From Schizophyllum amplum (taxonomy: Eukaryota > Basidiomycota > Agaricomycetes > Agaricales > Schizophyllaceae), in contig VDMD01000126.1 in the NCBI GenBank assembly GCA_007026445.1, positions 1 to 63,144 on the forward strand: a stretch of 63,144 bases of DNA, given 5' to 3'. Both the position numbers and the translations under genes were made by a program. This document shows positions 34,872 to 45,723 of the stretch, in pieces (position 1 is the stretch's first letter; every line of letters starts with the position of its first letter). Below the pieces are notes generated by a model. It made no database searches. It was not told the origin of the DNA and worked only from the letters and a program-made list of their open reading frames with translations.

Positions 34872-35361
34872 CTACGACTCCATGGTTTCTGGGGCCTCCC
34901 TGATGGGCTGCACGTATTCTATGGCGACTGCAAGGTGGGAGTTCAGCTGATCACGTACAGTTGCAAGGAGAGCGAGCACGTAACGCACCGTTGTCGGTGT
35001 CGCCGAACGATATGGAGAGGTAGGTGCCAGATGCATCGTGCGCGGTGCCGACCTTCACGTTGACGTGCGCTGGAATCATTTGCGGGATGGCTGTATAGGG
35101 AGTCAAAGTTCAGCATGCGTGAGTCCTGGGCATTCTGCATCCTAGGGGAGGCGCACCTGCAGGCACAGTAAACCGCATGGAGAAGGACAGCGCGCTTAGG
35201 TCTATGCTGGTGTCCTTGCTTCTGATCATGAGCTCTGCGTTCTGCAAGACGTGGATGGGAAGGGAGACTGTGGACATGGTGGTAGATGTGGCGTGGGTGG
35301 CGCAGTTGTGGGTGTTCTTTGCAAAATCGTCCTTACACGTCGCCAAGATGAGCCTATTCAT
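34872..35361 (-). CDS. Small conserved-looking hypothetical protein, three exons
   Basis: I do not recognise this protein. Three exons splice cleanly on the minus strand: one ending SFSMRFTVPA, a middle exon AIPQMIPAHVNVKVGTAHDA to SISFGDTDN, and a last exon ending EYVQPIREAPETMES. Both introns (57-70 bp) have GT and AG ends with compatible phases, the best evidence that this is a gene. The start may be at 35361 (MNRLILATCKDDF) or at 35277 (MSTVSLPIHVLQNAELMI). The alternating hydrophobic pattern suggests a small beta-rich domain. It has no signal peptide or membrane helix if the inner start is used. It lies between SAS10 and COQ5 with no evident functional link. Confidence 0.55.
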
Positions 35362-35518
35362 GTAGCAATCGTCTCACAAGAGGTCCTGCTCTCTCATTGT
35401 GGAGGACCGTCGCTGGCCCTTCGGGCCCTTCGAGTCTTCCACAGTGACCCCAGCAGACGCGTCAATAACCTTTCCGCACGTGATCGCGTTACCGATCATC
35501 CCCTTGTTCCCTCCCGTC

Positions 35519-36547
35519 ATGCTGGGTCTTGCACGCCGCACCGGAAGCGCGACCGTCACCCGCTCCCTGGCCCGCCGCGCCGCCCTGCAGTGCCGGTACT
35601 CCAGCTCGCTGACGCCCCAGCAGAAGAAGGAGGAGGCGGCGCGTCGCACGGCGTCCTTCGGCTTCCAGAACGTGCCGGAAGAGGAAAAAGAGAGCCTGGT
35701 GAAGAATGTGTTCAACTCGGTCGCGTCGAGCTACGACCTGATGAACGACGCGACGTCGTTCGGCGTGCACCGGCTGTGGAAGGACAACTTTGTGGACTCG
35801 TTGAAGCCGGGGCGGAAGGGGCCGATGAAGTGCATCGACGTTGCGGGCGGGACCGGTGATATTGCGCTGCGCATTCTGGACTACGCGCGCGAGAAGTATG
35901 CGGACCGGGAGACGACGGTGGATATTGCGGACATCAATGCGGAGATGCTGAAGGAGGGGTTCAAGCGGTTCAAGAAGACGATGTACCACAACAGTGCGTG
36001 TGTAGTGGATTGTGTTGCAGGCCGAGAGTGCTGACGACGGTTATGTGCTCGCAGCCCCCCAGGTGGCGTTTCATGAGGCGAACGCGCAGGAGATGAGCAA
36101 GTTTGCGGATAACACGTACGACATGTACACAATTGCGTTCGGCATTCGCAATTGCACGGACATACCGGCTGTCCTGAGGGAGGCGCACCGCATCCTGAAG
36201 CCGGGAGGCGTGTTTGCCTGCTTGGAGTTCAGCAGAGTGAACAACCCCCTACTCAGCACGTACGTCGCTATTCATCTGGTTTGCGCAACGCCACTGAGGA
36301 GGATGTTGTTCGCAGCATGTACGATCAGTACTCCTTCTCCATGATCCCTCTACTTGGCACCCTTCTTGCTGGTGACCGTGACTCCTACCAGTATCTTGTT
36401 GAGTCCATCCGGAGATTCCCGCCACAACCTGAGTTCGCGAGGATGATCAAGGATGCCGGGTTTACGACTGGAGAGTTTGTAGACGGCGGGGCATGGTCAG
36501 ACTACTGGGGTGGTATCGCGGCAGTACACAAGGGTGTCAAGCTATGA
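35519..36547 (+). CDS. coq5: COQ5, ubiquinone biosynthesis C-methyltransferase
   Basis: Mitochondrial SAM-dependent methyltransferase that C-methylates the benzoquinol ring (DDMQH2 to DMQH2) in the CoQ-synthome on the matrix face of the inner membrane. The start at 35519 gives a basic presequence [20 protein letters not shown]. The UbiE/COQ5 signatures are [20 protein letters not shown], the SAM loop [16 protein letters not shown], and [20 protein letters not shown] with [14 protein letters not shown]. The C-terminal block is [19 protein letters not shown] with [10 protein letters not shown]. Two introns splice in phase (MYHN to PQVAFHE; LLST to MYDQYSF). The final residues are AAVHKGVKL. No frame break is visible. 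Its product pool feeds alternative oxidase and complex I, both in this window. Confidence 0.95.
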
Positions 36548-36799
36548 GTCGCATAGTATTTGGTAGCTTGTAGATCTTCTTACCTTAGTCCTGCTTATCG
36601 CTTTCTCTGCTCACACTCGCCTCATTTGCGACAAAGCGACATATGTGCGCCACCAGAGCATACTGGGCGCATCTGGCAGTGTATCACGTCCGCTTTACGG
36701 CTTGGCTCGAAGCAGAGCAATTGGACCGCCATTGTTCTTCTCGGCCCGATGTCCCGAAGGCTTTGTCTCCAGAACAGAAATGAGAGTTCCCACGGCAGG

Positions 36800-38398
36800 A
36801 TGGCGGTCAACATTCTTCGGGACTCCCTCCTCGACGCGCTCAAGGACATTCCAGGCACGCGCGAATTCCACTTGCATCTGCTCGTATCGGCGCCCCGAAA
36901 GTCCAATGGCCTCTACCCTTTCGCGCACCCTCGCCCGCGCGCGTACCTGCAGGATATCCTCATCCTCGTCTCCGAGCAGGAGACACCAGACTCTCCGCGT
37001 CTGATCGTCACCGCCGTCGAAGCGAACGTCTACGTGCTGCCCACCACATCTTGCGCCGTACTCTATGTCTCTAAAGTGGACTCTAGTGGCCAGGGCACGC
37101 GTCCGTCTCCTACCCATCGCATCGTGCACAGGCTAGTTCGCTACTACGCCGACCCAGCGACGCGTCCAGTGAAAGCGCGTCATCTATGGGTCCACCTCTT
37201 TGCACGCGCGCAAAGTCAGTACCTCCTCCCCAATTCCGCCGACTTCGAGGGCAAGAATCCACTCACGGACGTCAGGCTATGTGCGTGGTGGAAGCGTGTG
37301 CTAGGGGAAGTGGCGCGGGATATGGGGAGCGTGAAGGACATAAAAAGCCGGGCGTGGTACATCCTCCCCGGGTACAACGAGCTGGAGGCTTTGAACGCGT
37401 TGGGCGTGGTACGAGGTGACACGGACCCATGGACATACGGCCATCCCTACAAGCAAACCGATATTCCCCTCCCATGTCCCCGCGACGAAACCCATCTTGG
37501 CCACTTTATACCCTCCTTCGAAGACGACCCCAAGTCCCGCTTCATGGACGACATCGCGTACACGACCGAGGGCGAGGTTAAGTCGCCCATAAAGAAGCGC
37601 CCACGGACGGAGTCCTCCACAGACGGCTCGCACAAGCCCATATCCCGCGGCCGGACCACCGCACCGCCCTCCACCTCCCAGCTCACCGCACAACCCTCCT
37701 CCGAGTCCATCTCCGACAAAGACAGAGACAAGCCCGCCGACCCCACCGTCCGCGAGCTGCGCAAGGTGCCCCCCGGCGAGTTCTGGGAGCGCATGTCCTT
37801 CCGCCAAGAGTGCGTCGCGGGCGCCATCACCGGCTTCTTCGTCCTCGCGTTCTCCTGCCCCGCGAGCGCGCTCCCGCCCGACGACGGCGCGTCCCCGCTG
37901 GAGCCGCTCCCGGGGCACGTCGCGCCGCGCCTCAACAAGCGCGTCATCACGTCGCTCATGACCACCGTCGAGTTCTCGACGCGCGAGCGCGCCGTGCACG
38001 CGACGACCGCGATCGAGAGCGCGATTCGCGGGCTGTGCGATGGGCTCGTGCCGGCGTCGGCGCCTACGTCCAGGGTGGGCGCCGTGCCCAGGCCGCGCGC
38101 GCCGTTGCTGCAGGTGCCCGGCGAGGAAGGTCCCGAAGAGCCGATCGAGCGTCCATCGACGCCCCCGCCGCCACCTCTCAGCATAGAACCGCCGAGCACA
38201 CCGCCGCGTCGAAAGACGGCCCTCCCGGAGATCTCGCCCAACCCGTTCGCTGAGCCCGTGGCGACGATGGATACGTATCATGAGCACATATATGGGAGTA
38301 TCGCTGTCCGCAATCCTGCAGCGGTGAAAGAAATTGCTGCGCCAGCGCCACCGGTTACAGTGCTCGCTGTACGAAAGAAGAAGAAGAAAACTACATGA
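36800..38398 (+). CDS. rtt109: RTT109 histone H3 acetyltransferase
   Basis: Fungal-specific histone acetyltransferase that acetylates H3K56 (with Asf1) and H3 tail lysines during replication-coupled chromatin assembly. It is one uninterrupted exon; the start MAVNILRDSLLDALKDIPG at 36800 was chosen because homology begins there, although the frame is open to 36560. Family blocks are EFHLHLLVSAPRK, LIVTAVEANVYVLP, VLYVSKVDSSGQG and HRLVRYYAD. Then come WVHLFARAQSQYLLPNSADF and the WW-containing CAWWKRVLGEVA. A disordered, charged loop is followed by FWERMSFRQECVAGAITGFF. The C-terminal tail is Pro-rich and ends in a basic run (RKKKKKTT) that may help nuclear targeting or histone binding. About 530 residues. 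Confidence 0.93.
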   Translation: MAVNILRDSLLDALKDIPGTREFHLHLLVSAPRKSNGLYPFAHPRPRAYLQDILILVSEQETPDSPRLIVTAVEANVYVLPTTSCAVLYVSKVDSSGQGTRPSPTHRIVHRLVRYYADPATRPVKARHLWVHLFARAQSQYLLPNSADFEGKNPLTDVRLCAWWKRVLGEVARDMGSVKDIKSRAWYILPGYNELEALNALGVVRGDTDPWTYGHPYKQTDIPLPCPRDETHLGHFIPSFEDDPKSRFMDDIAYTTEGEVKSPIKKRPRTESSTDGSHKPISRGRTTAPPSTSQLTAQPSSESISDKDRDKPADPTVRELRKVPPGEFWERMSFRQECVAGAITGFFVLAFSCPASALPPDDGASPLEPLPGHVAPRLNKRVITSLMTTVEFSTRERAVHATTAIESAIRGLCDGLVPASAPTSRVGAVPRPRAPLLQVPGEEGPEEPIERPSTPPPPPLSIEPPSTPPRRKTALPEISPNPFAEPVATMDTYHEHIYGSIAVRNPAAVKEIAAPAPPVTVLAVRKKKKKTT

Positions 38399-39202
38399 TG
38401 GGCCCCACGTAGATCTTGTGATGCTTTGCACATACGCCTGCTTTGTATGTTCTTGCTGTGAATGTCTGTATCCGTGTTCTCGCAGCACAATGATCATAGA
38501 ACCGCGGAAGACGATCGTGCGCAACCGGCAGTGGCACAGATTGACGATTTGTGGCGCGTGGGCTGTCCCGATGTGTTTCCTCTTGTTTGCGCAAGTATTT
38601 TCAATGAAAACCAGACTATCTACAATGGTGTGAAGCATAGCGAACGATCCGCTTTCTAGTAGGACATGGAAAGAGATATATAGGCAGGGGCATCGAGAAC
38701 GGAGACAACAACAGCTTGGACAAACGGTAGAAAAGACACGGACGACTATAGGGAAGAACACGGTCGATGGTGACGAGGCAGCTGGTGCGCGTAAAAACGG
38801 ACGTGAGCTACGAAGGGCGAGCAATTCAAAGAGGAGGCGAACGATAGAGGAAAGAAGATCATGGACGATCGTGAAAAGAGTAGACCGTGAAGGGTAAAGG
38901 AGACCGCGAAGAGTAAAGGAGGCCGTGAAGGAATCGTGAGCGCGAGCAGGGGAAGAAATTGCATCGCAGAGGTCATCATGTACAAAAAAAAATGATACGT
39001 TGTGCCAACAAGCTAGAAGAAGAAAACCCAACTAAATCCGGGACGAAGCAACGAGCCAACAAGCCAGCCTGATTGTACAGGTCCGAAGCCAAAAGGGGCG
39101 ACATATGAACATGTCACAGGCGGGAAAAACGCGCGGTCCATGGGCCGCATTCCATGTCCAACTTCCTGGCCGAGGGGCGACGACGACGACGACGACGCGC
39201 GG
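38399..39202. other. Convergent intergenic region
   Basis: About 800 bp between the stop codons of RTT109 and the coiled-coil protein gene. Around 38880-38935 a 19-bp unit (AGACCGTGAAGGGTAAAGG) recurs about three times. No gene is seen. Confidence 0.45.
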
Positions 39203-41313
39203 TCAGCTGCCCTCGGTGTCTACGTCGCGTGGATGCGGCGAGCGCGACCGCCGCGACGACCGCCCCGTGCCCCGCGGGCCACCCGAGTGTTGGCGCTTGG
39301 CTCGCGGGCGCTTCGCAGGCGGCGACGCCGGCGGCAACGCGAGCTCGCGAATCCCTTGCTGCGGAGACTGCCGCAGCTCCATGCGAGCCTGCTGCGGCGA
39401 CGCGTACGTCCGCGGGGACTCGTCTCGCACGCGCATCTCCCCTGCGTGCGTCTTCCGTGGCGGCGGGGGCTCCAAGCGCGTCGCCGACACTGCTCATAAC
39501 ACGCGCTCAGCTTACTCTAATCGTTCAAAGGATGCACACCGACGCACCTTGGTTCTCGCGCAGGTGCTCCCGGTCGGTCTCCGAGGACCATCCGGTGATC
39601 GAGGGCGCCTTGGGCGGCGGCTCCGGGCGGAGCCGTGAAGACTCACCTGCTGGGGGCGGCGGTGGGAAGGTGTACGGCTGCTCCGCGCCGTTCCGCCGCC
39701 CGCGCGCCCTTAAGTCGTACCGAAGCTCGTCCTCAAGCTCCTCCACGCGCCGCTGCAGGCCCGCTATCTCGGCACGCATACCGGCCGTGCGCTTCTCCAC
39801 CGCGGCGTCGACGGTCTCCGCGAGCTTATCCTGCTGCGCGGCGAGGTTGTGCGCGAGCGCCTGCGAGCGCTGCAGCTGCTCCGCGAGCCAGGCTTTGAGC
39901 TGGCGGGAGTCGCTGAGGGCGTCGTAGAAGAGCTCGAAGGGCGCGAGGAAGGCGGTCTTGTCCTGCGAGGCGCCAGGCTGCTTGAGCATGGTCGGCGTTG
40001 GTGGGACGAGGCCGGTGGATATAGGGACCGAGGGTGTTGGGGGTGATTTGCGCATGTTCGAAATTGGCTGCGTGACAGTGATGGTGGGCACGGCCGAGCC
40101 GCGGTGTAAGGAGAAGCGTGTGGGCGTCGGAGGTACTTGGCCCATGGCCATGCTGCGCGCGCTGTCGTGCCCGAGCACGGACGGCAGGCGCGGGATGCTC
40201 ATCGGGAAACGGCCGTAAGACGACTGGCCGCCGTGGGGGACGGGAGGCGCGCTTTGAATGGCGGGCTGGAACTGCTCGGGCGTGTGGGCTTCGCGCGGGC
40301 TGATGTTGAGATCGGCAGGCTTCTTCTTTCCCGTGCCCAGCTGCGCCGCACGCCGGCGGGCGAAGCTGATCGGCGGTGGCGGGAGGGACTGCGTGGGTGT
40401 GACGCCGTGGCCCTGACCTGGCCCGATGTGCTGCGGCGCTGGCGGCTGCGCTGGCCCGATGAGCGTGGTCGTAGTAGGACTTGTGGGACGCGACCGGCGC
40501 CCGTGTCCGCCGCCCTGCGGGAGGCGGTGGCCCGTGATGGGCGGTGGGGGACTGCGGCGCGGGGCCCGCGTCGAGCTCTGCGGCTTGGGCGAGCGCTCGC
40601 TCGAGGGCCCTGGGAGCGGGTTGGGCAAGGTGGAGGGCCCGCTGAGGCTGGATCGGCGCTGGGCGATCAGCTCCTCCTGCTGCTGGCGGACGGAGATCAT
40701 GGATCGGACTCTGTCGAGATCGGCGGGGTTGCGCATGGCGGGCAGGCCCATCACGACAGGCGAAATGGGGGTGCCGCCGTTCTGGTCCGGGGGGACACGC
40801 ACGTCGGTATTCAGGCGCGGGGCCTCACCGATGGTGCGGCGTCTTTTTGACAGCTTGGGATCGCGGCCGTGCGCTGCGACGGCGGGCTCCTCGCCGTGGA
40901 CGCGCCGGTCGGGCGGGGGGCTGCTCTCGAGCTGGTCGTGCTCGTCTTCGATCTTGACGTGCGAGGCACGTGCGGAGTCCCTAGAGCGAAAGAGAGTGTG
41001 AGTTCTGCGACGCGTGGAATGTTGAAAGGACCGACTCTTTGGCCGACTGCTCGTCGTCGTCGTCGTCGTCGCTGGCGCTCTCGAGGTCTTGCAGGGTGCG
41101 TTTCCTGCTGTGGGCGGGGATCGGGGCGCGGTCCTCGCTCGAGGGACGGCGGGAGGACGGGTCGCCGGCGTGGAGGGGGGGAAGGGCGTTGATGGTGCCG
41201 TTCGGTGGCGGGCGGGGGAGCGGCTGCGTGCCGAACGTCTGGGCAAAGGAGGGGAGGGACTGGGGCGCGTGCGCGTGCGCGTGCGCGGCCACGGGCGCAT
41301 GGCTGTTGGACAT
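39203..41313 (-). CDS. Unrecognised Pro-rich protein with coiled coil
   Basis: I do not recognise a family. The start at 41313 gives MSNSHAPVAAHAHAHAPQSL. It is a long disordered protein of about 680 residues with acidic patches and a basic KLSKRRRTIGE segment that could be a nuclear localisation signal. Many Ser/Thr-Pro sites recur, including repeated PPTPT motifs (QVPPTPTRF, LVPPTPTML). Near the C-terminus is a predicted coiled coil: LKAWLAEQLQRSQALAHNL, then LAETVDAAVEKRT and AEIAGLQRRVEELEDELR. Three exons join in phase: AKE to DSARASH using a GTCGGT donor, and LREN to VSATRLE. The tail is basic and ends PRDVDTEGS. Composition suggests a nuclear scaffold or transcription-related protein regulated by proline-directed kinases, which is inference only. 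Confidence 0.7.
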
Positions 41314-42405
41314 GGTGGCGGGCGGGAGAAAGAGGCTGGGGGAGAGCGACGGCGACGCGGTGGCGGTCAGGGGTGGGCACGGCGCGGGACGTCACGGGCT
41401 GTCGAGCCGACGCGCTCTTCGTCGTCGTCGTCGTCGTTGCGCGGTCGTTCGACGTCGCCTGGTCGTGTCTGTTCTTCAACCAACGTTCCGGGAATTCGCA
41501 CCCGAGCTGCCTGTTCCCGCTTTGGTCAATTTCAAACGCCCGATGCGCTTCCAACTGCTTATCCAGTCCGTCGGCGGGGCTCTGAGTCTCAGCGCGATGC
41601 TCACGGCTCTCGCGCAGACCGGTGGGGGGAGGGGACAACAGCGGGCGATATAATCATGGAATCAAGAGTACTGATGTGTCGTGGCTACCAACAGCAGATC
41701 TCCCCCACGCGTCGTCCTCGCCTCGAACCGCAATTGAAACATCCGGGTCGCCTGATATCACACTCGGACCCCCCGCTCGTCCATCGCCTCGACAACAAGC
41801 GCCTGCAGGCGGCCTCGCGCGTCGCTCAGCTGGCCCTCGCGGGCGGCCCGGGCGCGCTACGTACAGAAAGGAAGGTGGCTTGGCGCTGCTTCTTCCGCCG
41901 TCTGCGTCGGCTTCATTATGCGCGCCCAGGAACCCGTATTCCGCCGCAGTCGATTTCATTGAGCGCGAGGGAGGGAATCGAGGAGGGCGACGCATGCAGT
42001 GTTGGGCATCGGCAGGCTCTGCCAGTTGTCCTCGCCGAGCGCGTACAATGGGAGGTAATGATAACGGTCTTTTGCACTGCGACGCCCATGGCGCATCTAG
42101 GACGGGCGTCGTGTCACCTGGCGTACAGCAGGCAAACATGAATAGGGAGAAGAAGCACGGTTGGAGTAGGAAGACGGGGCAGTCATCGATGTTCACGGCT
42201 TGTTATTATAGCGTCGTGTCAACAGAGACCGTTGTACACCGCATCTTTTCATTTGTTGTCAAGATGGTTTCCGCGTTGCAGCTAGCATGTCATAAGGCTG
42301 GTACAAAGTCGAACATGGCACTCTCCCACGGTTGTGGGCGCCAGCACGTGCTCGAGCTGCCTCCGCATCCCGGGCCGCGGCCACTCATTTTCGTCGCCAC
42401 CCGCC
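41314..42405. other. Divergent intergenic region, no firm gene
   Basis: About 1.1 kb between the start codons of the coiled-coil protein gene and the bL58m gene. A 180-codon open frame on the minus strand (41654-42196) has no recognisable motif and GC-biased composition, so I do not call it. It likely holds two promoters. Confidence 0.4.
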
Positions 42406-43017
42406 ATGAACGTCCACCGCCGGCTGGGAAGTGTCGCGCTCACGTTCCGGCGCACGTACGCCTCGCGCTACCCGCGCCCGAAGCCCGGCACCTCCGAGCG
42501 CCCCGCCTCCCGCCCGCCCGACCCGCTCACCCACTCCGCCGCCGCCGCCGTCTCCGAGCTCGACGACGACGCGCTCACCTTCATCCACCGCCCCCCGCCC
42601 TCTGCGCCCTCCCCGAACTCGTACACCACGCTCCCGGCGTCTCCGCTCCTGCGCCCACGGCCCGCGGCGGAGGAGGGAGACGCGGAGGCAGCGGCACCGG
42701 AGACCCCCGCCCGCGCGCTGCCCCCCGTGTTCCGGCGCGCCGACCGCGACCCGAAGGAGCAGGTCTCGTCGCACGTCATCCGCCGCATGCGCGAGATGCG
42801 CAACCGGGACCCGGCAAAGTACACGCGCGGCGTGCTCGCGCGCACGTTCAACACGACGGAGGCCTTCGTGGGCATGGTCGCCGCGATCAGCAAGAAGTCT
42901 GTGCGCAAGGCCCGCGTGCGGGATCGGGACGCGCAGCATACGAAGCAGCGCGAGGGCTGGAGCGAGAGGCGGGAGATGATTGTCGCTATACGCCACAAGA
43001 GACGCGAGTTTTGGTAG
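42406..43017 (+). CDS. mrpl20: Mitochondrial large-subunit ribosomal protein bL58m (MRPL20)
   Basis: Fungal mitoribosomal protein of the MRP-L20 family. The start at 42406 gives MNVHRRLGSVALTFRRTYAS, a basic mitochondrial presequence. A Pro-rich spacer follows. The conserved C-terminal domain reads VSSHVIRRMREMRNRDPAKY, TRGVLARTFNTTEAFVGMV and WSERREMIVAIRHKRREFW. The E-M-R-x-x-R-x-x-D-P, T-x-x-x-L-A-x-x-F and terminal R-x-F-W features match the family. One exon, 203 residues. Upstream in-frame ATGs exist, but the presequence supports this one. The N-terminal spacer is longer and more Pro/Ala-rich than in yeast. Confidence 0.85.
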   Translation: MNVHRRLGSVALTFRRTYASRYPRPKPGTSERPASRPPDPLTHSAAAAVSELDDDALTFIHRPPPSAPSPNSYTTLPASPLLRPRPAAEEGDAEAAAPETPARALPPVFRRADRDPKEQVSSHVIRRMREMRNRDPAKYTRGVLARTFNTTEAFVGMVAAISKKSVRKARVRDRDAQHTKQREGWSERREMIVAIRHKRREFW

Positions 43018-43190
43018 TGGGTGCGTAGTCCATGTTGTGCGACTGACCAGCCGGCTCACATTTTTCGCAGCGTTATTGTCTTTTCATTTCTACCTAGCAT
43101 ATGTCCCGTCTAGTTTTGCACGCAATCATCGAACGTCACCCATTCTCACCAAATCCGTGCCCTCAGTTGAAAACTGGCCCTCTATGCAAG

Positions 43191-45360
43191 CTACACGTCC
43201 AAACCCTCATCTACCTTCAGCACCTCTGCCCCTCGCTCTCCCTCTGCCTCCCCTCTGACCTTCCACCGTCCAATCCTGAACCTATGATTCACTCCCTGCA
43301 GCCAAGGCAGACACGCCGCCCGCCGCAGCCGCCCGTCGCGGGCATCGGCAGCAAATATATGACCTCCTTCACGCGCGAGTGCAGCAACGCCATGCTGCAC
43401 ATGATGCACGGCTCGTGCGTGATGAACAGCGTGAGGCCCGTGAGCAGGTAGTCCTGCCCGTTCTTGATTTCCGGGGTGTGGTTGGTCGCGTTTGTCTGTT
43501 CATCCTTGGCTTCGAGTTCCGTGGTGGTGGCAGGTATGTCAATAGTGCCAGCGGAGGCCGACGATGGCGCCTCCGCGCGATACTCGGCGACTTGGCGAAT
43601 AACATCGATGACCGCGTGCCGCAGCGGGTGGGACGTCCTATGCCGCGTATCTCTCGCACTGAACGCCGGCGTCTCCCCTTCCACCGCCGGAATATGCGCA
43701 AAAATCGGCAACTGCAGATACCACCTTAGCCCCCCCCACACCACGCTTGTTCCTGCTAGAATGAGCTCACCTCTCCCTCCCCCTTCGCCTCCCTCGCTCC
43801 CCTGACCGCGTACCGCATCGCCTCCCACGCCCCGCGCACCCGCCCCCGCGTCCACCTCTCCGGCGCGTCCTTCTTGCGGGGCGTGTAGTTCGTCGGCCAC
43901 AGAGCCGTCTTGAGCGCCAGGGAGGGTAAGGTGAGCGCGGCGTTCGCGGGCACGCTGACGGCGTAGGGCGCGGAGAGCTCGAGGTCCGCGGGTATTGTGG
44001 GCGCGTCGGGGCCGGCGGTGAGGAGGAGCGCGCTGATGGGGCCGTGTTTGCGGATGCGCTTGAGGTGGCCGAGGGTGGCTTCGGAGGCGCTTTCGAGTTT
44101 GCTGTCTTTGAGCCATCTAGGGGGTGGGTGGGCGTGAGTGAATGAGAGAACTTGAGAGGTGTAGGCTGCTTACTTGAGGGCGCGGCCTGTCCTTCTGGGA
44201 TCAGGGATATCGACGACCCAGGCTCGTACTGCGGGTGGGTTGGTCGTTAGAGTCGCGGCTCGCATAACGAGCATCACTACTGAAAAAATGAAGCTGAGGA
44301 CACGCACTTGTCCGCACGCTGCCCGGCTCCTCTTCATCCGGAGGGGGCTTCATCCAGTTGAATGGCAGGTCTTCGTCTTCCAGGATCTCCTCGGGGTCAC
44401 CCTCATCGTAGGGGCACGGACCGAGCACATCTTCGTCTTTGACGCCCATATCATTCTCTTCCACAGCTAGGCCCGCAAGGCTTCCGAAGCCGTCGTCCGC
44501 GAGGGCTTCGTGCTCCGCTTTCAGTGCTTCGTCCTTCGCATTCAACACTTCGTCCCCCGTATTCACTACCGCCGCACCCCCATCCACGGGCTCGAACCAC
44601 AGCTTGTGTCCGTAGAATATACAGAGCTCCTCGCCGGGCTGGATGCTGCGACTGGTGGTGTAGCGAATCGACTCGGTCGTGGTGTCTAGGGTGTAAGAGA
44701 CGTTCGGCGCGCTGGCGTGGTTGAAGAGGGAACCTGGTAGGTAGGGAAGAGGTGAGTGAGTGTTCGGTTCAGTATAAGCGCGGCGACTTGGGGGAAGGGC
44801 GGCGATCTGGGGGAAGGGCGGCGATCTGGGGGATGGCGGCGGCTTGGGGGAAGGGCGGCGGCTTGGGGGGAGGATGTGTGAGGAGAGGCATAGTATGACT
44901 TACCAAGACCAAGCGCGAGCGCCATGCGCCCATCCTTCCAAACGAAGGTATAGTGGTCGAGGAGAGTGTGCCGACCGTGCTCTGTGTATTCTTGCTGATT
45001 GAAGAGGAGGACGGGGCTGATTTCGACCACGGTCTGTGTAGGTATCTCGCGCGCGGCTGTACGGAGGGGTCATGGGGGAGAGAGCGTGAAGGATGTCGCG
45101 AGACGAAGGGGGTAGCACGCAGAGTGACCATCGACAGTATCGAGTCGCATCGAGAGTATATAGTCGCGTCGAGAGGCAGGTTACGAGTTCCACAGGATCA
45201 TAAGAGGCAATGGGCTGCAATTCATCGTCTGCCAGGGTTGAGATTATTGGCGGAGCGACTCACCGTAGACGCCTCTTCCCTTCCCCGGAGTGCATCTTAT
45301 AGTACACCCCGTGCTGTTCAAGTGATTGGGCGCTTGAGGCTGCTTCGTTGAGTCGTTCAT
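43191..45360 (-). CDS. tad3: SET-domain/TAD3 fusion: tRNA A34 deaminase regulatory subunit
   Basis: The C-terminal part is TAD3/ADAT3, the non-catalytic partner of TAD2 in converting A34 to inosine in tRNAs. It has SHPLRHAVIDVIRQVAEY (HAV replaces the catalytic HAE) and the zinc motif EPCIMCSMALLHSR, then MPATGGCGG. The N-terminus (start at 45360, MNDSTKQPQAPNHLNSTG) is a SET domain: CTPGKGRGVY, TVVEISPVLLFNQQEY, MALALGLGSLFNHASAPNVS and EELCIFYGHKLWFEPVDGG. An acidic linker is spliced in phase (SVRT to RAWVVDIPDPRRTGRAL) to the TAD3 N-terminal region, so one transcript covers both. Near 43330 a one-base break shifts into the frame carrying GVNHRFRIGRWK, the expected end; the boundary at 43191 assumes this. 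An intron carries a minisatellite. Confidence 0.85.
44781..44873. repeat. 19-bp intronic minisatellite
   Basis: Five units of about 18-19 bp, CGGCGACTTGGGGGAAGGG type, inside the intron between GLG and SLFNH of the SET domain. Confidence 0.8.
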
Positions 45361-45723
45361 TGTGGTATCCTGTCTGTTAAGACAGGTGGGGGGCGGGTGT
45401 CCAAAAACTAGTACTGGAATGTGGAAAGTCGAGTACCCTCGTACAATGGACAAGGACAAGTAGATCAGTTCACTATTGGCTCAGTGACGGTAGATCGCTC
45501 GATCAGTAGACGATCGGGTGGCGGGATTGACGTGACAAAGGGTCACGGTCTCCAGCCGGACTTCAGGCGCATCAGCCTCTTCCATTTTTTCAATCCAGAA
45601 CTTACGGAGCGCTCCATTGCAAGTCAGATATGTATACAGCATGCGATTAGAAGAGCGTCTTTCCCAAACAAAACGTGCATCCAGTGTATTATTGTCAAGC
45701 GATCTCGTGCCAAATATCCTCGT
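45361..45723. other. Intergenic, SET-TAD3 promoter side
   Basis: About 360 bp upstream of the SET-TAD3 gene and downstream of the phosphatase stop. No gene is seen. Confidence 0.4.

Noticed and set aside
37301..39031. 576-codon open frame on the minus strand
   Set aside because: It is antisense to RTT109, Arg/Gly-rich from GC-biased third positions and matches no family; RTT109 on the other strand is clear.
40137..40850. 237-codon plus-strand frame inside the coiled-coil protein gene
   Set aside because: Antisense shadow of a GC-rich exon with biased composition.
41654..42196. 180-codon open frame on the minus strand between two divergent genes
   Set aside because: No motif, Arg/Pro/Gly-biased composition and no introns or conserved start. 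Possible but unsupported.
42385..43059. 224-codon minus-strand frame over bL58m
   Set aside because: Shadow of the ribosomal protein exon; the plus-strand protein matches the MRP-L20 domain.
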